Shown one piece after another: positions 34,131-44,848 of a stretch of DNA of 64,000 nt (position 1 is the first letter of the stretch; each line of letters begins with the position of its first letter). The stretch comes from Gnetum montanum (taxonomy: Eukaryota > Streptophyta > Gnetopsida > Gnetales > Gnetaceae), in contig MNCI01027198.1 in NCBI GenBank assembly GCA_015680685.1, forward strand, positions 22,497-86,496. The letters are read 5' to 3'. A program made the translations under genes and the position numbers. The notes beneath the pieces are model-generated. The model did not search any database. It had not been told where the DNA came from and saw only the letters and a list, made by a program, of their open reading frames with translations.

Positions 34131-36758
34131 CTGTCTTAGGGGCCAACACCTCTTTGTCACATCATCCTTCTTCTTCTCTCTCTTCTGATAATCAGACACG
34201 TTAGCATTAATTCAAAGAAAATCAGCCCAAGGTAGATACTACACTATGCAATGCCACCTAGCATAGCAGACCACAACAAAGTAAGCAGTAAACAAAAAGC
34301 ACTTACCAATAGGAGGTCACATCCTCTATAGTTTGAGTTGTAGTCTTCATCCTTCCTCCTCCTCCATGCGTAGGGTTGGCAGAGGCCTCTTCTGCCGCAA
34401 TGTGCTAGCAACCATTTCAGCTATGAAATGCTCATCCCATGACATGCTACCATCCACAATGGGGGGAATCTCTCCTATGCTATCCTAGCCATGAACATTG
34501 TAGGCCACCTGATCCTTAGTTGTTATGGAGAATGACTCCCCAAATACTTCTGGGGGATCCTGGGCTCACATGGTCTAGAGGACCTAGTGAATCCAAGGTC
34601 TCAAAATTTGGCCGTAATTTCGCGAAACCCAGTTTCCTCTCTCCCAAACCACCAGGAAATCCGCAAAGCACTTGAGGCAATCTATATAAAAGGTGTAGTG
34701 GATGTTGGATCTGGCCTCCGTCTTCTCATGGTATCCCAATCTCTCAGTCTGCAAGCCTTTGCATAGGGATTTGGCCCAGTTGTAATGAATCCCCTCCTCC
34801 ATGACCTTGGGCATGATCCAGGCTTTCTCAAGTCCCAGGACCTTCCCCTAGGTAAGTAGCTAGGGGAATGCACAAGCATGAAAAATAAGATAGAACTCCT
34901 TGATGGGTCCATCCTTAAGCTTCTCTATGGAAAGCCCCGTATGCTCCTTGGTGAGCCCTAGCCACTCTTCAAGGTCCATCTTCTGAAGGATCAACTCCAT
35001 CTTGGATTTTGACCCCACCTCAATGCCTTCAGTAGGGACATCAAACAGATCCACAAACAACTAGTCATTGATGTCAATGACCACCCACATGCCAAGCACG
35101 CTTAGGAAAAAATGGCCTACCTTATCAGAAAAGGACCCGATCAAGGTGAGCATCTCGGCCGCAGGAACATTCAGATTCGGGGCCAAGAATAGATCCATAA
35201 GCCCCAACTTCTTGATGTTCTAGAGGAGGGCATCTAAAGCACTAGTGTGCAGCTAGTGCTGGCTCCTCACTACTTCTCCATACTTGAAGTAGACGTTCGT
35301 TCCTTGAGCCCCAGTAGCTACTTTCATCACCTCCTTAGGTTCCTTCACCCCTGCTACAAGTTCACAAAATGTTTAGCACAAAGACACAAGAAATTCAAAA
35401 TTTACAAAGACATTTAAACATGTAGCAACTATCGACTGCCCTACCAGAATGGTAGGGTAGTGGGAACTATGGGAGTTCAACTAGAACTTTTTCAATCATG
35501 ACTAGCTTGAAGGGTATCACCCACTCCCTATCCAACTAGACCTACCTCCTGCACTACTCATAAAGGGAAGAATATTTGGCTAAGTAAGTGTCGTACTCAC
35601 CCCAACATTGACAAATCACGCCTACCCACATGTTTTAGGCAAAATAAAACTCCTATAGGGCTAGCTGTGTCGTGGCCAGTTGATCCGGTAGGTCATTAAC
35701 ACCCGCCTCATCAAGAAAAAACTTGATAGCAAACCCATACTGTTAGCATTAGGCTAGCTTTGCCAAAATTGCACAAATATAGCAAAAAAAAGTTGCAAAC
35801 CCCCTCGCTAACAACGTAGACCGGTCTTGAGGGTTTTGGAAGCACGTCTTCATGAAACATGCAAGGAACAACATGTTGAAGCGATGGTAGCAGTCATACT
35901 TGGCCATCTCCTAGATCTAGGCCAAGTGCCTTAACCCTGTTGGACGTGGGGTAGATCCTTCTCCCTACCTGCTTGTGACCACCCCATCGATCAGAACCCA
36001 TAAAAGACCTTGGCTTGCCCTAGGCAAAATGGTTTATATGATGACGAATGCCTTCTCCTGCTCTAGGGAGGACCAAACGATCATACTGAAGTGGTCAAGG
36101 AGAAATTGCAAAAAGTCCTATTCCTCGGGCCTAAGCTAGACACCTCGTTCCCCCATATGCACATGGGGATGAGGAACAATAGCTACAGGGCTACCCACAT
36201 GACACAAGACCCCTATGACCTCCAAAAAAATCAGCCTAGGTCTTAACCCTACCCTACATAACATAATCAACATATGTTAGTATCATATCCTAAAGCAATA
36301 CACATGCAATATAGTAGCAGCGTAGCATAACCCTTTTCCCACACATAGTGTAGCAAAGGCATGAAGGCCTAGTGTAGTAAGAATATGCAAGTAGCCTAGC
36401 GTAGAAACAGACAATTAATGACATGCCCTAGCAAAACAAGTGCCACATGGCCAAGCCCTTCTAAGGGTTCTACGTTATACCATATTAAAAGTTAGGCAAC
36501 TTAAACCTCCAAAGCCTCCATGGTTATGATAACCATAGTAGTGGTATCTTAAGTGGTCTTACATGCAACAATGATGCAATGTTTATGCATCTGCAATGGC
36601 CGAAATGGTGACAGTGGTGATGCATGGGCCGAAATGACACGACAACAACCCGAAAACACAGGTAGCCAAGAATGGATGCAAAGCCAATAGGACACAGAGC
36701 AAAATCAAGGAATAGCAGAAAACAAAAAACAAAAAAATGTGGAGGAGGTGTAACTCAC

Positions 36759-36868
36759 TGAGTCAACACCATGCTCCTCCATGATGCAATGTGTGACTAT
36801 GTCATGCATGCCAGTGTCTTCTTCGCCTTGTTGACCTTCGCAAGAACCAAATGGATCTTAGGAGCCAT
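36759..36868 (-). CDS. Exon 1 of accessory gene, element A
   Basis: ATG at 36868, 110 bp, donor CTCA|GTGAGT. It starts MAPK as in D and ends in the same phase (two bases over), so it joins exon 2 at 36253 in frame. One TAG lies near its end. Confidence 0.7.
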
Positions 36869-37016
36869 TATCTTGATTGTAGATGCACACTCTTAACTGC
36901 GAAAATTTACCTTGCTAATCGATAACACAATCACTTCATGCTCCAAAATCACCTTGTGATCCGATGTGAGTTCTGCATTCTTACGGTAAAAATGCAAAAT
37001 TGCTAGGGCCTAATCC

Positions 37017-37026
37017 CTATTTATGG
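37017..37026 (-). promoter_or_regulatory. TATA-like box upstream of the accessory gene, element A
   Basis: CCATAAATAG on the minus strand, about 150 bp upstream of the ATG at 36868. Element D has TTTATAAA about 135 bp upstream of its ATG. The similar spacing suggests a resident promoter. Confidence 0.5.
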
Positions 37027-37194
37027 CCACTAGGGCAAAATGGGAAAACTTATTGCCATCCCTATTGGATTAATGCAGAGCGTGTTGTAGAGCGTAGCAT
37101 GCTCTCCATGACATCGTAGCACTATTGGCATTAAAGCCTTGACATGCTTTGAGTCAGTTGCATGCTTTCCCGAGAACAAAAAGCTATATATTTA

Positions 37195-37700
37195 TTTTTG
37201 TTATAGGTCCAAATAGACCCTAAACTAGCAAACCTAGTAACTGCAATGCGATGAGTCTGAAAAGACTTTAAACTAGAAATCATAGCATAGTTACACTTAT
37301 AATGGTTTGGAAAGAACCTAAACTAGTAGTCTCTACTTGTTACATTTAAATTCCATAATAACATGGGCAGTTTTGGCACCTTCCTGAAGTTTCACACTTC
37401 CATTTTGGTAATATCACCATTTTTGGTAGTTTCGTGTCAGTAGTCCGCGCATTCTATCTTAACAATTTTTGCATTTCTAAAACCTACCTTTACTTGTTCC
37501 ACTTACCATCATTCTACATGTTAAAACTTTGCATGTTACAATATGGTAGTCCAAAATGACATTAAACTAGTAGCTTGGCTTTTGCATGTTGATGGTTTCA
37601 CAGCTTCGCACCTTTGCATTGGCAACTTTACATCTGTAGCAACTTTGCACTTCCATGCCTTGATGGTCCACCATGACCTTAAACTAGAAAAATTTAATCT
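37195..37700. repeat. Degenerate repeats with CCTAAACTAG core upstream of the accessory gene (element A)
   Basis: At least five scattered units: a GGTCCAAATAGACC-like half followed by TAAACTAG (37207, 37270, 37320, 37560, 37680). The same TAAACTAG core is in the post-integrase array (41317-41720). The gene is thus bracketed by related repeats. Confidence 0.7.
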
Positions 37701-37800
37701 TTGCATCATCACACTTCACAAGTTGTATCTGATCGTTACTTTGCACATGTGCAGTCTCTACCAACAGACACCCCTTAACCAGGCTTTTGTCTCATGTTCA

Positions 37801-40800
37801 CAGGTTGAATAAGAGATGGAAATTCATTGTGACCTATCCACACCCTTAACACTAGTAGGTCCATAGGGTAAGCTCATGAGATAGTTGAATCCCAACATGA
37901 TCTACTGGGGGTGGACGATAGTTAGCGCCGTAGCGATCCTAGAAGCATCCCCAGAATGACCCGAGCATCTAGTCAAAGCCCTAGATTTAGAGGCTGGGGA
38001 TGTAACCGAGGACCCTCTCGTCGAGATGCCTGTTACCACCTTTGAAGGGGAGATAAAAACATTAAAAATCAACTCCCTTTTAGATGCATGAATGCACAAC
38101 AGTGTAGCCAAGATCCTACAGGACAATATCAATGCCTTCACATGGTTGTACAGTGACATGCCGGGTCTAGATCCATGGCTGATTTAGCACAACATCATGC
38201 TAGACCTGTGCATGAAGGCAGTCAAGAATAAGGCTTAAAAAATTAAACTAGAAATCACACTAGCTGTGAGGGATGAAATCACCAAGCTATACCAAGCTAG
38301 TTTCATCTGCGTGGTTGATTACTGAGAGTGGGTGTCCAACATCAATGTAGTTTCAAAGAAAATTGGAGGAATACACATTTGTATAGAATTCCAAGACATG
38401 AACAAGGTAACTATCAAAAACAATTTCCCAATTCCAAGCATCGATCAACTCATCGACACCATGGCTGGTCATGCTCTACTATCCTTTATGGATGGTTTCT
38501 ACGGTTATAACCAAATCCACATTAAGCTAGAGCACCAACTATCAATGACCTTCATGACACCATGGGGTACCTTTTGCTATACTATGATGTCTTTCGGGCT
38601 CAAAAATCCTGGAGCAACATACCAGTGAGCCATGACCTACATCTTCAATGACTACATCCTAGGAATGTTAAACAACTACATGGACGATATAGCCATCAAA
38701 TCCATAGAGGCAACTGATCACCGACACAACCTAGGAATAGTCCTCAAATGTTGCCAAAGGCATGACCTATGCCTTAATCCTAAGAAGTGCATATTCTAGA
38801 TGAAGACCAGATGCATGTTAGGGTTCGTAGTATCAGAGGTCGGAATACGGGTGGACCCTGACAAAATCAAGGCCATCGTCAACTTGGCACCCCCCACAAA
38901 CCTTAAGGAGCTATGTGGTGTACAAGGTAGAGTACAATTTATTCAAAGGTTCATAACAATGTTTACCAAAAGGTTACATCCCATGAAAAATCTTCTAAAG
39001 AAGGGGGTTAACTTCAAATAGACAACATAATGTCAACAAGCCTTCAATGACTTGAAGAAGGAGCTTTCACACATCCTAACCATGCATCCACCACAAAGGA
39101 ATAAATCCTTCTTCATCTACCTCGCCACCTTCAACACATCTGTTGCAACACTGCTATGTTAGAAATGAAATGATGGTTTTAAGATACCAGTGTATTATCT
39201 AAGCGATGCACTAATAACACACAAGGTGAAATACAATGAAGTAGAGAGAAATTGCCTTGCCTTAGTGTTCACACTAACAAAGTGGAGGCATTACCTATTC
39301 CACAGTACAACCAACATCATTTGCAAGAGCAACATACTTTGAGCTATACCTAATAACCTATATGAAAGTAGCAAGATAGCTTGATGGAAAGAAATAACTG
39401 CATAGTTTGATTTACACTATGTAAGTCAATCATTGACAAAGGGTCAAGCTATAGCGGCCCACATCACAACCTCACTAGTTGATGATCAGGTGACCATAGA
39501 CCCTGAATTCTTGGACAAACATGCTAGGATCGTCGACCTTTTCTCATCGCATCTCGAAGCCACTTTACACTTCGACAGTGCATCAACCGCACTAGGAGGT
39601 AGCGCAGTTGCTATTATCACCTTCCCATCTGGGGAAATGCATCCATTCACTTATCAATTTCTGTTCATGTGCACCAACAATGTGGCAAAATATGAAGGGG
39701 GTACTCAAAGGCCTCTTTACTGCCCAAACACTACACATACAGCACCTAGTGATCCGGGGAGATTCATAACTAGTCTTGAACTAAATCATCGAGGTCTATG
39801 CCTACAAAGCTATGCACTTGCAACCCTACTGTGACCTAGAAAAAGCCTTTCTTGAGCAATTTATGAGCACAGATGTGTGACATGTGCCATGCAACGATAA
39901 CACCATAGCAGATGCCCTAGCTACCCTTGCACTAAACATTTTGTCACATTCCCTAGCAAACCTACCAACATCAATTATCGAGTGCACAGAGCCTATCACT
40001 CAAGTAGAGCACGTGGCCTATGTTAATGTTGCGAATACCCAGGAGTGGTATGCTGACATTAAGGCTTACCTATAGCATGGTGAGCCCCAAGGTGGATTGA
40101 CATCTGCTCAAAGAGGTGCAATCCGTAGGCATGCTTGACAATACATGCTCATGGGAAATGGTGCCCTGTGCCATCGTTCCTACAATGGGATATTGCTAGC
40201 ATTCATGGCGGGGGGGGGGGAGTAGGCATAGAAGGTAGTTAATGAAGTGCATGATGGGCTTTGCAGTGGACACATAGCACCGAGGGCTATGGCTGTGAAA
40301 ATCAGATGCCTAGGGTACTACTAGCCCTACATGGAACATGACTACCTATCAAAAGTTAAGACGTGTGACACATGCCAGAGATATGCAGGTATCATACACG
40401 TAGCACCTACAGACCTGCATCCAACACAAATCACGTGGCCCTTTCAACGATGGGGACTAGACCTCATAGGGCCCATCACTCCTAAGTCGTCTATGGCACA
40501 TAGTTTCATTATCACTGCCATTGAGTACTTTACCAAGTGGGTGGAAGCTATTCCCTTAAGGAAGATGATGTCTCAACAAATTTGCCATTTCATCCTAGAT
40601 AATATCGTAACCAAATTCAGATTTCCAATGACCATTGTAACTGAAAATGGACCACAGTTCAGTAGTACAGAAACCCAAACCTTCTGCAAAGATCTAGGCA
40701 TTAAAAAATCATTTCCTCCCCTTGTTTTCCACAGGTGAACGGACAGGGAAAGGCTACAAATAAGTCCATCATCAACTTGTTGAAGTGGATGCTCAACAAT

Positions 40801-41289
40801 AGCAAGGGATGGTGGAATGAGCAAATCCTCTACATCCTATGGGCCTACCAAACGACGTGCCAGACCGCCACAAGTAAGACTCCTTACAACCTTGTTTATG
40901 GATCTGAAGTTGTGTTGCCTCTTGAGTTGCAGGTACCCTCACTTCGGATGATCCTATCTGACATTGTGAGTGAAGCCTAGAATAATGAGTCACGAACCAT
41001 CGATCTCAACTCAATTGAGGAGCACACCCAGATGCTAAAATGCATCAAGCACTACCAGAGTAAGTAGCAGAAGAAGCATCATGTGGACCCATGCCAATGA
41101 CTAGTGCAGAAGGGAGACCACATTCTCAAGGCTATTCGAGAGCACATAAGAAAATTCTCAGCCAATTGGAAAGGCCCTTACATGGTCACCAAAGCCTTCG
41201 GGAATGGAGCCTTCAAGTTGGCAGACATGAATGGCAATGAGTTCGCCAACCCATTGAATCACTCGTACCTCAAGCCGTTCTACTTCTGA
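37801..41289 (+). pseudogene. Element A pol: RT, RNase H, archaeal-type RNase H, integrase
   Basis: RT has FQDMNKVTIKNNFPIP (38390), FMDGFYGYNQIHI (38485), WGTFCYTMMSFGLKN (38563) and NYMDDIAIKS (38672-38702). RNase H has FFIYLATFNTS (39110) and KWRHYLF (39280). The second RNase H has FDSASTALGGSAVAII (39570) and NNVAKYEGG (39680). Integrase has the His/Cys region (40252-40390), WGLDLIGPI (40452) and the C-terminal FSANWKGPYMVTKAF (41155), stop 41287-41289. Integrase reads TENGPQF (40640) and GQGKATNK (40742), so the second catalytic Asp is Glu and the catalytic Glu is Lys. About 15 stops interrupt it. A TTCACAG acceptor-like site is at 37795-37801. Confidence 0.85.
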
Positions 41290-41316
41290 GGCACAATGGC
41301 TTCGAGCACCATCCAC

Positions 41317-41720
41317 TATGATGTTAAGTTGGCAAGAGCATCGAGAAATGTCCATAACGATGATAAACTAGTGACATCAAGCATAGTCCGCTACGACATT
41401 AAACTGGTAATAGCACCGAGTAGCATCTGTGACTACGATAAACTAGCAGCATCGAGCACCGTCCGCTACGATGTTAAACTCACAATAGCACTGAGCAGCG
41501 TCTACAATGATGTTAAACTAGTGGCTTCGAGCACCGTCCATGATGATAAACTAGCGACATCGAGCACCATTTGCTATGACGTTAAATTGGCAAAAATAGC
41601 AAGTAGTGTTTGCTACAACGATAAATTGGCATGTACGGTATGTTGGGACCTTAAACTAGCACAATGGTCTGCTGGGATCCTAAACCAGCACATGGTCTAC
41701 CAAGACCTTAAACTAGGTTT
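41317..41720. repeat. Post-integrase tandem repeats with TTAAACTAGC core (element A)
   Basis: About nine units of roughly 35-45 bp, with RTTAAACTAGYG, then a GCATCGAGCACCGTC-type segment and CTACGA. They begin a few bases after the integrase stop. The last three units read GGGACCTTAAACTAG-like. Matches in position the arrays in C, D and E. Confidence 0.85.
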
Positions 41721-42689
41721 GCATCGCATCACCAGCATGCATCAACACCAGATGCACATCAAATGAGCAGGTGCGATTTCGATGTATGGGTGGGTTGTCA
41801 TGGCTCCAAAACATGGTTCATGACACAATGGGAATGTGGTCTAGAGCATATGCAACGTTTCCACCCTTGGCATTATGCTGATCCTCTAGAGATGTCATGG
41901 GACATTATACTGGCCCTCCTAACATACCGTCACCATGGCCCGTTGCCCTGACAGCAGTTCCCCAGTCAGTGCCGATGCTTGGGGTTTTGGTAGTATTATG
42001 GGCTAGCCACAATATTGTCATCCTTCTACCCCTTGCCAATGAAATTTAGCTATGAGGTACCTAATCCTATAGCTGAACTGGGAATGCATGCCCTTGGCAG
42101 GGATACAAGTGCATCTGCACTCATAGAGGCACCCCTGAGGCCAGTTCCTCCACACCAATGCTATCAAGGCCACTACTGGCCTTCCTGTTTTGGACATTGT
42201 ACACCAGCAACAATGTTAAAAAGCTACAACAACACCAGCAGCTAGCAAGACCTTTGCCCCCGAGGGCATAGCTTGAGACAACAACAAATGCTACAGTGCC
42301 ACGAAGTGAGTGCCTCGACTAGCTCAGCTACTTCAGAGTGCAAATTCCATGACATGCATAACACAACCCATTGCATGGAAAGCATTTGTAGGTAGGTTAG
42401 AAACTTTTACAGATGTAACACAACTCATCCTACAAAGGAAACACCTATCCTATGAGAGGTTGAAGAATAGCGCCAGCCAAAGATGAAAATGCAAACGAGT
42501 CCCTTATGAGCACTTCGATGAGGGACTCTGCTAAACATCATCTTTTCTATTCGCCATAGCCTCTGCAAAACTCTCAAGTGCAGTCAAGTGATGTCTCATC
42601 ACTCACCAAGTAAAAATCTTAGCATTTCACCTGCTGTGGTGTTTTGTATTCTTTATCGACGTATATCGAGCCTATTCTCCAAACGTCAA
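41721..42689 (+). other. Element A 3' untranslated region
   Basis: No supported gene. Resembles E 2278-3560 in reverse complement. Short open frames here are not conserved between copies. Confidence 0.6.
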
Positions 42690-42703
42690 TAAAGAGGGGC
42701 CAA
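42690..42703 (+). other. Polypurine tract of element A
   Basis: AATAAAGAGGGGCCAA directly before the 3' LTR start TGAAACACC at 42704. Confidence 0.85.
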
Positions 42704-44366
42704 TGAAACACCCCAAAAAATGCAAGGTCATTCTTGCTTCACCAAGTATAGTACTTCGCACAGCATCATGGCAGTTCATCGGGAGGAGAATGCCCTAAGT
42801 TCAAGCTAGCTAGTTCGGTAAATTTTCTACTTTGGACATGAACAGGCTCTACGGATCACCCTACTTGTTCATCCAAGTAGCTCACCTGGTTGATACCCTA
42901 CTGAGAAAATGATGCGTAGAGTTGGCAGTAGCATTCTGGATGCACAAGAAATAGTTTGGCAAAATTTCTAATGCACAAAGTTTGCTATGCTATGCTACAG
43001 CCCGCTATGCAGTGTAGCAAACTTCAGAAAACATCTACAAAGTGAAGTGTTAGACTACGCTATGCTATGAAGCATAGAATAGTGTAGCAACAATCATACA
43101 GCCAGTTTCATGATCCAACTTCAAGTCCTCCAAATGTCCCTTTCCATTAGGAAGTGGTGAACTATGTCCATGGCTATGCTACACTGAGCTACATGGCGCA
43201 ACAAGGCATAGCAATCCTGTGGAAGAGACAAAAGGGAGCTCAAAGAACAAGGCTAGCAAAGTTACAAGCTCCACAGTGCAGGAAGCAAGGTTTGCAAATT
43301 GGCCAAGTTTTTTGCAACTAAGGCTAGACGCTATGCTACATAGCATAGCAAGCATGTAGCATGTGTAGCGAAAAGTAGGATAATGTGCTATGCTACGCCA
43401 AGCATGCCATGCTACGATGCATGGCAAAGCATGCAGGTGGTTGTGTGACATTAATGCACTTCACCTAATTAGACCATTGGCACACATCTCCAGACACTGA
43501 TGGCACAATTATGGTGTGGCAGGCTCACGGTTGCGGCATTGCAAACTCACAATCACAATAGTCATGCAGGTCCAACGATCATATTCGCATGTGCGGAACC
43601 ATCAAGTCAACGAAATCTTAGGGCATGTGGCATCCAAATTGGCCCTATTGCATGCCCTTTGTCCTATAAATACCCCAACAAGCAGCACTCAAAGAATCTC
43701 TGGATCATGATCTGGCTCACACTCTTTCTTTGGTTCTGGTAAAAAATTCCATTCAGATCAAAATTTTTCCAAGTGTCTCATTTCTCTTCTACTGGGTGAA
43801 TCAAGTTCTCCTCCTGGCACGTTGCAACATCCAGCATTGTAAGCTCTTTGTTTGACACTACGAATAGTTAGCATTCCTAGTTGACATTCCATTTTTCCCC
43901 CTTTCTACCACCTTGGTAGAATCCATGCATTGTCAACGCTTAAGTCTGTGCCCAAGCGCACAACCTGCTTTGCCCTATATGTCCTGGTTGCTCTTGGGAT
44001 CTCTGCACTCCATTACACTGTGCAACCGACTTTGTTCGCCCTGATAAAGAAAACTTATAGCTTTGGAGCAGTGTCTTTTTCTAACTGTATCCTATTTTAT
44101 TTTCCTGTTCATTCCTATGTGTTGCATTGTTTTCAATCTTATTTACTTTCAAGCACTACTTTGTGTTTTTGTCCCGTTTTAAAATTATATGTTGGAAAAG
44201 TCTATAGAGATGAATATTAAGTCCCTGTTTGATCAACAAGACCATTTAGGATGCCTCATATTCACACACACTCCCAACATGGCCCCCCCCATAGATACAG
44301 GGTCAAGACTGTCGCGCCTGCTGACCCCTCAACGTTTTCCAGTCGTTGACATTTTTGGTTGCAACA
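42704..44366 (+). repeat. Element A 3' LTR
   Basis: About 1.66 kb, TGAAACACCCC...GCAACA, matching 25755-27407 with scattered substitutions. TATA box at 43675-43682. Palindromes such as GCTACATAGCATAGC at about 43335. Confidence 0.9.
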
Positions 44367-44371
44367 GAAGT
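44367..44371. other. Target site duplication of element A, right copy
   Basis: GAAGT, one base different from AAAGT at 25750-25754. Confidence 0.7.
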
Positions 44372-44606
44372 TGTGCTTCTCTTTGGACTCTTGTGCATCT
44401 AAGGGTAGGCTTTCCTACATCTTAGTGTAGAGAAAGTTGTATCACTTGTGTTGTTGGGCCAAACCCTTGGGTCCCCATTTTTGGATCTTGAGGGATCGAT
44501 GTAGCCCTAGCCCCGCGCCGAGTGGTTGTTTAGCACTTGTGATGCTTTGAACCATGAAGGGAACCTCAGTGTTCAAGGTGTTAGCAACAATGCTTGGGGA
44601 AGTCAT
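44372..44606 (-). pseudogene. Element E gag, N-terminal part
   Basis: Minus-strand ATG at 44606 opens MTSPSIVANTLN and continues to ESKEKHNF at the A insertion site. The same positions in A's gag read from ATG 28055 to DTHSFEF, and the sequence picks up again on the far side of A at 25749. Two stops are inside. Confidence 0.75.
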
Positions 44607-44825
44607 TGTCACATAGCTAAATGGGTGTGCAAACAAGAAAAACAAGGGATGGGAAAGCATTCAAAGGCTTTATGTCTTGCAAGGTTTTGAAGGAACCATC
44701 GAGGTAGCCGATCTACACCACACGATGTGTAAACAACTACAAAAGGGTATCAGGTTTATGCTAGTGCATTTCGAGGTGTAGAATGCTCATAGGACTATCG
44801 TAAAACATGGAAAAGGAACTAAAAA
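44607..44825 (-). other. Element E leader
   Basis: Region between PBS and gag ATG. It contains one piece similar to the leader repeat of A (GTGTGGTGTAGATCGGCTAC on the minus strand). No gene. Confidence 0.6.
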
Positions 44826-44844
44826 GACCCTCCTTCTAGTGCCA
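44826..44844 (-). other. Primer binding site of element E
   Basis: Minus strand reads TGGCACTAGAAGGAGGGTC just inside the 5' LTR; same core as A and C with a G-to-A change at the CpG. Confidence 0.8.
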
Positions 44845-44848
44845 GAAA

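Larger units (their letters stand above)
32401..36868 (-). pseudogene. Antisense accessory gene of element A (FCP1/HAD-like), full span
   Basis: The whole gene is visible. ATG at 36868 (MAPKIHL...), exon 1 of 110 bp ending at a GTGAGT donor (36758), intron 1 of about 505 bp, acceptor TATGTAG, exon 2 from 36253. Exon 2 encodes LIFLEVIGVLCHV, DFLQFLLDHFSMIVWSSLE; the WSS matches the FCP1 family. The central region has FVDLFDVPTEGIEV, EEWLGL and FADFLVV (35060-34600). A Lys/Arg-Pro repeat exon (34149 down), an intron with GTGAGT and GATAG ends (about 33757-33690), a segment ending in a GTAAG donor near 33550, a coiled-coil-like exon (33380-32680) and an acidic tail to TGA 32403-32401 follow. Many stops, often at codons expected to be Gln, Trp or Arg. 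Phase of intron 1 equals that in D. Confidence 0.8.
25755..44366 (+). mobile_element. Element A: complete Tat/Ogre-type Ty3/gypsy retrotransposon, 18.6 kb
   Basis: Full structure on the plus strand: 5' LTR 25755-27407, PBS 27412-27428, leader with tandem repeats, gag, protease, repeat array, accessory gene on the opposite strand (36868-32401), repeat array, RT, RNase H, archaeal-type RNase H, integrase, repeat array, 3' UTR, polypurine tract, 3' LTR 42704-44366. It is inserted in element E's gag with a 5-bp duplication (one mismatch). It is the only member seen whole with all parts. Stops throughout, and altered integrase residues, make it non-autonomous now. Confidence 0.9.
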
